11,353 bases of DNA from assembly GCA_964390695.1 (NCBI GenBank), contig CAYMKI010000115.1, positions 1 through 11,353 on the forward strand. The letters are read 5' to 3'. Below, in pieces: positions 7,401 through 11,353 of the stretch (positions within the stretch are counted from its first letter, which is position 1; each line of letters begins with the position of its first letter). Source of the DNA: CAWACC01 sp964390695 (GTDB lineage: Bacteria > Chlamydiota > Chlamydiia > Chlamydiales > Parachlamydiaceae). Below the pieces are notes generated by a model. That model did no database searches. It worked only from the letters and a program-made list of their open reading frames with translations, and was not told where the DNA came from. A program made the translations under genes and the position numbers.

Positions 7401-8139
7401 TCAAAAGACAGGGCACTTCGTGTTGGATGGCATAAGCACAATGGGCCATCATGGCGGAATTGCCAGTACCCACAGGGCTTGTTTCTATAATAATGGACAT
7501 TTTTACAGGCTCAGGTCTTTTCAAAACAGGTAAAATTTCCTCTTTGATCGATGATAAGTGGGTCACTCGATCCACTTCAAATAATTCATACTTTCTAAAT
7601 TCATCCTGTAAAGTTTCCATCATACTATAATACGACCAATCCTCGGGAATACTGCCATAGCTGGAATCAAAGACAGAGAGATCGTTGTGCAATTGATACT
7701 TAGGATAATGCTCTAGAACTAAACGAAGATTAGCCGCAAATGCCTTCTTATCGCTAGGAGGTGGCGCAATAAATAAAGCTATACCGGGCATAGAAGCAGG
7801 GCTTTGTATGAGACCCGTCTTCGAGGACTTTATGTTATTTAACTGTTCTATTATCGATAGAATATTTTTTTTGCACTCTAGATCTTGCTCGACTGTTTTT
7901 ATCAACAAGTTATTTTTTATCTTATCTATTAATTCAACCTGACGATTATTTATACTATCTGAATGCGAAATTATATACTTAACTAACACAGATATACGCT
8001 CTTCTAGCTTGCCTTGTGGAGTAGAACCATATTTAGAAACAATCAAATTACCATCTTTACAGTCGACAGCATAGGACTCATCAGCAATTTTGTTAAGATA
8101 ATAATTAAACTTTGACGACTCTAAATAAATATTATTCAT
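4417..8139 (-). CDS. Very large protein with caspase/metacaspase-like (C14-type) protease domain and C-terminal ankyrin repeats
   Basis: A 1240-residue protein. Residues 1-110 are Lys/Asn/Ile-rich and unassigned. Residues about 115-435 read as a clan CD cysteine peptidase: a hydrophobic strand ending in GHG (FVEFQGHGS, H341) and, 46 residues later, a second strand ending in the nucleophile (FMVLGSCYAAGS, C387), followed by the strand PIYVCGSFETV (407-417). Bacterial caspase-like proteins commonly show this GHG ... DSCYSG pattern and spacing; here Gly replaces the Asp two residues before Cys. Residues 436-780 are unassigned. Residues 784-1240 form about twelve ankyrin repeats, a usual protein-protein recognition module. 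There is no classical signal peptide or membrane segment. The start has only a weak AGG upstream, but a good -10 box lies about 24 bp before it. Its DNA is AT-rich like its neighbours. I infer a host-directed effector protease that selects targets through its ankyrin array; toxin or signalling roles are alternatives. Confidence 0.9.
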   Translation of the reverse strand: MNNIYLESSKFNYYLNKIADESYAVDCKDGNLIVSKYGSTPQGKLEERISVLVKYIISHSDSINNRQVELIDKIKNNLLIKTVEQDLECKKNILSIIEQLNNIKSSKTGLIQSPASMPGIALFIAPPPSDKKAFAANLRLVLEHYPKYQLHNDLSVFDSSYGSIPEDWSYYSMMETLQDEFRKYELFEVDRVTHLSSIKEEILPVLKRPEPVKMSIIIETSPVGTGNSAMMAHCAYAIQHEVPCLLNREFFQIQAKNINKEGLNFDKVQIYVQKQGDLCLLMPSWRTLQSLGFNEDQFELSEGEHWKPSGHPLRLADDLKAALISETRNEKFLRFVEFQGHGSYPGYPNDFDASQEGIIAGLPMQEFQECLISLKERNMAFMVLGSCYAAGSNITDIHLPNQIIPCPIYVCGSFETVTYSENTLPILKAAEKMVCPSKVHDSNPIALHRHITKSDMKRLMRLPSHTKPALKFSNLGTLLLPANLQDIPKVAYTLADPEEILDISRAQRERWSSLHSEELQKTLEDKNPSRKAYVLSEPIVPFTLKVSGTLPMILLSRGGSAQHVIKEIIAPQQDIVDIAKETFNAFFHLESRDAHEEPASKAYFIASIQCHYEGKPVKLSHVMMANEMKKRFILFKIEGEEDFHRVYFDKSDKPSKGYLWNKGKVETVSLNEALMDIYMAQAVSAPSSKVLRQMTAGRKSQLDILEALNTLFFPRMPPAAKLYSAILQVFYGQTISVENVLKEVDEELRHARHRKRHLILENAYEISLLLNLSEFTTAILKFSSTPLMQAVKVGDLERAKVLLKNDPQSLEARQVSGSTALMWALIFRQFDMAKWLIEQGADMLHINKSNVSAFQLACKLADLPFIEWMLLQKADFQGSVGAKVLNNVIEQQEWDVAHLLVDQQVGSNDETIPLLTTAVYNFADQHLTTKLLNYPKMDINQVNQYSNTALHVSVLSSNLDNVMLLLDMNADPSCKNNRGYTPLHFVSLYVQKNAMDYVDSLLKAGAFIDAKDNEGMTPLHWAVKKKNTDIVEFLIKRGASLQIQDINQKTPLDYALETPGLLETILRVSGVKVPELPKTSLLAKIMNNLHSISTSAASRSYSSVKAVVDMVSALSPLLLAIGGGSKSMVAYLIEKGADVNYANKFDITPLIAAVNDNNPGIVNLLIDKGADVNHLDKDGNTALHLAVALGLAYKEAQILPLIELLINKRVPLDMPNKTGLTAKDLAIKMRLGKVVQLLKS
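4420..5790 (-). repeat. Ankyrin repeat array (about 12 units, 33-residue period)
   Basis: Residues 784-1240 of the large protein. Repeat starts are recognisable at STPLMQA (784), STALMWA (818), NTALHVS (947), YTPLHFV (980), MTPLHWA (1016), KTPLDYA (1049), ITPLIAA (1147) and NTALHLA (1180), with degenerate units between 851 and 946 and a unit from about 1112. Residues 1068-1108 (Ser/Lys-rich) interrupt the array. Two adjacent units keep DNA similarity: near-identical runs start at 4622 and 4721, exactly 99 bp apart, which suggests fairly recent duplication or gene conversion. Confidence 0.9.
6835..7797 (-). other. Caspase-like protease domain region (H341 codon 7117-7119, C387 codon 6979-6981)
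   Basis: This is the domain interval inside the large gene. The candidate dyad is His in GHG and Cys in GSCYAAG, each directly after a beta-strand-like hydrophobic run, as in clan CD peptidases (C14, C25, CHAT and others). A long segment of about 200 residues separates the first predicted strand (GIALFIAPP, 119-127) from the His strand. This is longer than in simple caspases, so an insertion or a different subfamily is likely. Confidence 0.7.
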
Positions 8140-8162
8140 ATCTATCTAACCTACTTGGCTTA

Positions 8163-8168
8163 ATTATA
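8163..8168 (-). promoter_or_regulatory. Promoter -10 box of the caspase-like/ankyrin gene
   Basis: Read on the minus strand this is a perfect TATAAT. It predicts a transcript start near 8156 and a leader of only about 17 bases. Upstream is an AT-only spacer with no clear -35, a pattern common in AT-rich genomes. Confidence 0.5.
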
Positions 8169-8283
8169 CTAAATAAATAAAAAATTTAAAATTAAATATT
8201 TTAATTCACACACACAGACACACGAAATACAATCTTTACTCAAAATTAATATTAAAATTAAACTAAATTAATAAAACATGTTA

Positions 8284-8289
8284 TATAAT
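8284..8289 (+). promoter_or_regulatory. Candidate -10 box for the disordered ORF at 8399
   Basis: Perfect TATAAT with no recognisable -35 at 16-18 bp. It would give a leader of roughly 100 bases. In such AT-rich DNA a chance match is plausible. Confidence 0.3.
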
Positions 8290-8398
8290 AAAAACATAAG
8301 AAGATATAAAAGCTGCGATCTAATCACTGTAAACAATGAAAATCACATAAAAAGAGATAAACAAACAGCTTTAAAAACAAATTATTAACAGGTGTATT

Positions 8399-9025
8399 AT
8401 GACTAGTTTCATACCAACAAATCCCAGTACTGTAAATAACGTTCACAACACAAACAGTACATTAAATACTAAAAAAAATGTAGAATCAAATGGTTTAAAA
8501 TCATCTAAAAAAATCGCTGAATCTAATATCGCACCTAAAGATGTTTCTTTGGATTTAAATACAACAACCAAAGGCTCAAAAGACAATTTAAATGCTTCGC
8601 TTGATAATAATGCAAATCCTCAAAACACAAAGATTTCTCAAGTAAAAGATGAAAAATTACCCTCCCAACCTTCCACAGTTGCAAGCGAAAACCTAACGCC
8701 TTTCAAAGAACTCGCTTTTCCTTCAAGTGAGTTAGATGCCTTAGAACAAAAGCTTAACACCGCCGAAGAGACTGTCCAAGCTCCTATTGCCGATGCAACT
8801 GTTAATGAACAGGCAGCCTCTATAGCACAGGCAGCAAAAAAGAACACCGCTGTAGCCCCCCAGAAAAAAAACGATAAACCTCAAGCTAATAAAACTGCCG
8901 GTAAAGCACAATCTATGCAAAAATCAAAAGCTAAAGGGAAACCAAATCCTAAGACAGCTCAGAAAAGGACTCCAGCACAGAGCAAAGAAACCACCAACAA
9001 TCAAATAAAGGAACAAAACGAATAA
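8399..9025 (+). CDS. Disordered, Lys/Ala/Gln/Asn/Thr-rich hypothetical protein, possibly the 5' half of an interrupted gene
   Basis: This is a 208-residue product of low complexity. Residues 1-80 are Ser/Thr/Asn/Lys-rich, residues 100-150 are Glu/Ala-rich and probably helical (SSELDALEQKLNTAEE), and residues 148-208 are a basic Lys/Ala/Pro/Gln tail (AAKKNTAVAPQKKNDK..., AKGKPNPK). There are no cysteines, signal peptide or membrane segment. The basic tail is loosely reminiscent of bacterial histone-like tails, but I do not claim homology. A Ser/Thr/Asn-rich disordered start would suit a type III secretion signal, which is inference only. ATG 8399 has AGGTG four bases upstream. The frame ends at TAA 9023-9025 and then continues, in the same frame, into the next ORF. 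Confidence 0.7.
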   Translation: MTSFIPTNPSTVNNVHNTNSTLNTKKNVESNGLKSSKKIAESNIAPKDVSLDLNTTTKGSKDNLNASLDNNANPQNTKISQVKDEKLPSQPSTVASENLTPFKELAFPSSELDALEQKLNTAEETVQAPIADATVNEQAASIAQAAKKNTAVAPQKKNDKPQANKTAGKAQSMQKSKAKGKPNPKTAQKRTPAQSKETTNNQIKEQNE

Positions 9026-9061
9026 TCGTATAGTGAAGACGAGCATGATATCAATAAATTT

Positions 9062-9709
9062 ATGGCATCAGATTCAGCAAAAAGTTACCAACTGAAAACG
9101 CCCGCAGATATTAGACTCCAAAATGTAATAAATATCATTACGGATTTAATGCCCGGAAAAACAGTGATCGATGATAGGGTATTACGTTGGCAGACAAAGA
9201 ATCCCAATCAGATTCGAAGCTTTGAAGACACTCTAAAAACACCAAATGGCAATACCAAAGTTAAGCACTATAAAGATTATTCCGATGAAGATATTAAAGT
9301 CCAGAGAGCTAACCATTTCATTCCAGGAACCGAGTTAATTGTTAACATACCTTTCTATAAGAATCGATATTGCATAGACACTCCAAAGGGATGCAAGGTC
9401 ATGGCTGTGAAATATCATAATGGCCTATACTATTGTGGATCTATCGGCTTTGGTATCGATAAAAACTCTAAAAAAATTTATCATCAGATGTATCAAGACG
9501 ACAAGAATTTAAATGGTAGTGAATTTAACTACAAAGCATTTAAAAATTTCCCCACCAAACCTGAGGATTTCAAATTTCAAAATGCTCTTTATGCAGTAGA
9601 TGTTACTGAAGAAGGCGTCATCAGATTTACTTATGATAAGGATCACGCCATGATCGTCTTCCCATTTAACAAAAAAACTATGGTCACCCACATGGATACT
9701 GACCATTGA
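9062..9709 (+). CDS. Unrecognised compact protein, possibly the 3' half of an interrupted gene
   Basis: This is a 215-residue product that I do not recognise. Unlike the preceding ORF it looks folded: alternating hydrophobic strands (GTELIVNIPFYK, CKVMAVKYH, LYYCGSIGFGI, ALYAVDVTEE, HAMIVFPF), three cysteines (in YCID, GCKV and YYCG), many aromatic residues and no membrane segment. The chosen ATG 9062 has no Shine-Dalgarno within 20 bases. It lies in the same frame as the ORF ending at 9025, and the 12 codons between (9026-9061) are open and hydrophilic (SYSEDEHDINKF). It may therefore be the folded C-terminal domain of one protein with a disordered N-terminus. A strong hairpin follows 20 bp after the stop. 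Coding status is well supported by length and residue pattern; function is unknown. Confidence 0.65.
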   Translation: MASDSAKSYQLKTPADIRLQNVINIITDLMPGKTVIDDRVLRWQTKNPNQIRSFEDTLKTPNGNTKVKHYKDYSDEDIKVQRANHFIPGTELIVNIPFYKNRYCIDTPKGCKVMAVKYHNGLYYCGSIGFGIDKNSKKIYHQMYQDDKNLNGSEFNYKAFKNFPTKPEDFKFQNALYAVDVTEEGVIRFTYDKDHAMIVFPFNKKTMVTHMDTDH

Positions 9710-9729
9710 GCCTCTAAGCAATAGTTATT

Positions 9730-9753
9730 AAGTTGGGTTTTAAAACCCAACTT
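9730..9753 (+). terminator. Rho-independent terminator
   Basis: AAGTTGGGTTTT directly followed by its complement AAAACCCAACTT forms a perfect 24-bp palindrome. In RNA this gives an eight-pair stem (AAGTTGGG/CCCAACTT) with a TTTTAAAA loop. The 3' arm ends in T's (TTTT at 9752-9755). It closes the transcription unit of the preceding ORFs. Confidence 0.7.
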
Positions 9754-9849
9754 TTCAAAATCCAAAAAAATTCTCGAATAATTTTACATTTCGTGTTACA
9801 TTGTTGTCTTCCTAACCCACTCGCATTTGCGACAGGTGAGTTCCTAAGC

Positions 9850-9879
9850 TGACCCTATCCAGCTTATACTTTTTATACT
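9850..9879 (+). promoter_or_regulatory. Candidate promoter of kbl
   Basis: CTGACC (9850-9855) and TATACT (9874-9879) are separated by 18 bp. A second TATACT lies at 9865-9870. An inverted repeat, TAAGCT (9845-9850) and AGCTTA (9861-9866), overlaps the -35 and the spacer and could be an operator. The start codon lies about 52 bp downstream of the -10. Confidence 0.45.
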
Positions 9880-9931
9880 TTAGGTAAAAAGCTAACTTAA
9901 AATACACACTTTTAATTTTGAGGATTTCCGT

Positions 9932-11122
9932 ATGGACGAAACCTTCTCTCAGTATTTACAAAACCAACTAGATGACATTCAAAAAGCTGGACTCTATAAA
10001 ATCGAGCGAGAAATCACTTCTCCTCAAAAAGCAAAAATTCGCATAGTCGGAGGACGTGAGGTTTTAAATTTTTGCGCCAACAATTACCTTGGCTTAGCCG
10101 ACAATGCCGAACTTATCGCCTCCGCCAAAAAAAGCTACGATGATTATGGCTTTGGCCTGGCCTCCGTACGCTTTATTTGCGGCACGCAAACTATCCACAA
10201 AGAACTGGAAAGACGTCTGACGCGTTTTCTGGGAACCGAAGATACTATCTTGTACTCCTCTTGCTTCGATGCCAATGGAGGCTTGTTTGAGACTTTGTTA
10301 GGCCCCGAGGACGCCATCATCAGCGACGCCTTAAATCACGCCAGCATCATCGATGGTATACGGCTATGCAAAGCCAAGAGATTGCGCTACAACAACAACG
10401 ACATGCAAGACCTGGAACAACAACTGAAGGAAGCTCATAACTGCCGATTTAAACTCATAGCCACCGATGGTGTATTTTCCATGGATGGCACCATCGCCAA
10501 CTTAAAAGCCATCTGTGATTTGGCTGATAAATACCGCGCAATGGTGATGATCGACGATTGCCATGCAGTGGGTTTTTTGGGAGACAAAGGACGCGGCTCG
10601 CATGAATATTGCGATGTGTTAGGCAGAATCGACATCATAACCGGTACCTTGGGAAAAGCCCTGGGAGGAGCTTCCGGAGGATACACCTCGGGACGCAAGG
10701 AAATCATCGAGTGGCTAAGGCAAAGATCCCGGCCTTATCTATTTTCCAACACCCTAGCCCCAAGCATAGCTGCTGCCTCTATCACCGTTCTGGATATTTT
10801 GGAACAAAAACCGGAGCTCAGGCAAAAACTCAGAGACAATAGCCGCTATTTCCGAGAAAAAATGAGCGCCTTAGGCTTTGATCTTGTGCCCGGCAACCAT
10901 CCTATAATTCCGGTCATGTTAGGCGACGCTAAACTCGCCCAAGATTTTGCCGCGTTAATGCTGGAAAACGGCATCTACGTCATAGGCTTTTTCTATCCCG
11001 TTGTACCTATGGGCAAGGCGCGCATACGCACCCAAATGAGCGCCGGACACTCTCGCGAAGATCTTGATAAAGCCATCGAAGCTTTTGCCAAAGTCGGACG
11101 TCAATTGGGCGTCATCAAATAA
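9932..11122 (+). CDS. kbl: Glycine C-acetyltransferase (2-amino-3-ketobutyrate CoA ligase)
   Basis: A PLP enzyme of the alpha-oxoamine synthase family that interconverts 2-amino-3-ketobutyrate plus CoA with glycine plus acetyl-CoA. It is the second step of threonine breakdown after threonine dehydrogenase. At 396 residues it matches the E. coli enzyme (398) end to end by eye. Shared blocks are NFCANNYLGLA (46-56), GFGLASVRFICGT (73-85), YSSCFDANGGLFETLLG (108-124), SDALNHASIIDG (131-142, H136 stacks on PLP), ATDGVFSMDG (177-186), D208 in IDDCHAVGF, and the Schiff-base K242 in GTLGKALGGASGG; RQRSRPYLFSN and GFFYPVVP are also conserved. ATG 9932 has GAGGA seven bases upstream. The usual partner tdh is not inside the window. 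The DNA is visibly richer in G+C than the block to its left. Confidence 0.96.
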   Translation: MDETFSQYLQNQLDDIQKAGLYKIEREITSPQKAKIRIVGGREVLNFCANNYLGLADNAELIASAKKSYDDYGFGLASVRFICGTQTIHKELERRLTRFLGTEDTILYSSCFDANGGLFETLLGPEDAIISDALNHASIIDGIRLCKAKRLRYNNNDMQDLEQQLKEAHNCRFKLIATDGVFSMDGTIANLKAICDLADKYRAMVMIDDCHAVGFLGDKGRGSHEYCDVLGRIDIITGTLGKALGGASGGYTSGRKEIIEWLRQRSRPYLFSNTLAPSIAAASITVLDILEQKPELRQKLRDNSRYFREKMSALGFDLVPGNHPIIPVMLGDAKLAQDFAALMLENGIYVIGFFYPVVPMGKARIRTQMSAGHSREDLDKAIEAFAKVGRQLGVIK

Positions 11123-11130
11123 TGACGGAG

Positions 11131-11168
11131 AATATTCACCTCCCCCCCTACGTTGGGAGGTGAATATT
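11131..11168 (+). terminator. Strong hairpin after kbl, probable terminator
   Basis: AATATTCACCTCCC (11131-11144) pairs perfectly over 14 bp with GGGAGGTGAATATT (11155-11168) across a ten-base loop. It starts 8 bp after the kbl stop. The T tract after it is short (TTTA), so it may act by attenuation or as an mRNA 3'-end stabiliser. The 3' arm contains a perfect Shine-Dalgarno (GGAGGTG) and the 5' arm its complement. Confidence 0.65.
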
Positions 11169-11203
11169 TACATGAGTTAAACAATTTCAGCACCTCGACT
11201 ATG

Positions 11204-11209
11204 TATAAT
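11204..11209 (+). promoter_or_regulatory. Candidate -10 box upstream of the gene at the right edge
   Basis: Perfect TATAAT, 140 bp before the likely start at 11349. No convincing -35 at 16-18 bp. The stretch from 11169 to 11336 otherwise shows no gene. Confidence 0.3.
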
Positions 11210-11348
11210 ACAAATAAAAACAGGTGACCATAAATAAACTAAAATGGTAGACTTTTTAAGTAACATTACATACCTAACGGCTTAGAATAGCATTTCGTGC
11301 CACTCAGGTATAGGCTTCGTTGCTCATCTTACGCAAAAAGGATAGTGT

Positions 11349-11353
11349 ATGAA
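11349..11353 (+). CDS. Probable start of the next gene, truncated by the window edge
   Basis: ATG 11349 is preceded at ideal distance (six bases) by AAAGGA (11337-11342). Only the start codon and two further bases are visible, so nothing can be said of the product. A threonine dehydrogenase gene (tdh) would be the classical neighbour of kbl, but the 226-bp gap and intervening hairpin suggest a separate transcription unit. Confidence 0.45.

Larger units (their letters stand above)
8140..8398. other. AT-rich divergent intergenic region
   Basis: This is the largest gene-free stretch (259 bp), between two divergent starts. It holds the minus-strand -10 at 8163-8168, a CA-dinucleotide tract at 8207-8224, a plus-strand TATAAT at 8284-8289 and an AGGTG ribosome binding site at 8390-8394. 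Otherwise it is simple A/T sequence. I see no gene or stable hairpin in it. Confidence 0.6.

Noticed and set aside
8399..9025. Histone H1-like (Hc1/Hc2) protein
   Set aside because: The Lys/Ala-rich tail is suggestive, but the long Ser/Thr/Asn and acidic parts and the absence of regular Lys-Ala pentapeptide repeats do not fit.
11244..11285. 13-codon ORF (MVDFLSNITYLTA) downstream of kbl
   Set aside because: The nearest AGGTGA is about 16 bases away, too far for a normal start, and the length is within chance expectation.
11286..11336. Possible remnant of an insertion-sequence end near the right edge
   Set aside because: The stretch has a different texture from its surroundings, but I see no terminal inverted repeat, target duplication or transposase fragment to support it.

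Overview
The window looks like a chromosomal segment of a eukaryote-associated, probably intracellular bacterium. An environmental chlamydia (Parachlamydiales) is my best guess and a Legionella-like bacterium the main alternative. This is inferred from a very large protein joining a caspase-like protease domain to a long ankyrin-repeat array, from the surrounding AT-rich orphan genes, and from AT-rich sigma70-type promoters. No rRNA, tRNA or phylogenetic marker gene is present to settle the taxon.

Layout. (1) 1-1199, plus strand: the 3' end of an unrecognised gene, then 15 bp later a short-chain dehydrogenase/reductase-fold protein that lacks the family's catalytic Tyr and Lys. (2) 1290-3445, plus strand: a two-gene operon encoding cystathionine beta-synthase and cystathionine gamma-lyase. 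Together they form the reverse transsulfuration route from homocysteine plus serine to cysteine. (3) 3446-9709: a visibly more AT-rich accessory block. It holds a 262-residue orphan with a faint U-box-like stretch, a convergent 1240-residue protein (C14-like protease signature plus about 12 ankyrin repeats), and divergently from it a disordered Lys/Ala/Gln/Asn-rich ORF followed, in the same frame after one TAA, by a compact unrecognised ORF. A strong hairpin closes the block. (4) 9932-11122, plus strand: kbl, glycine C-acetyltransferase, followed by another strong hairpin. A new gene probably starts at the right edge with a good Shine-Dalgarno.

Interpretation. Two islands of ordinary amino-acid metabolism, both using pyridoxal phosphate and both touching serine/glycine/threonine/cysteine chemistry, flank a low-GC block whose proteins look like candidate host-directed effectors. 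The most interesting object is the caspase-like/ankyrin fusion. The most checkable oddity is the in-frame stop that may split one gene into the two ORFs at 8399-9709. No mobile element, CRISPR array or structured RNA gene was seen.
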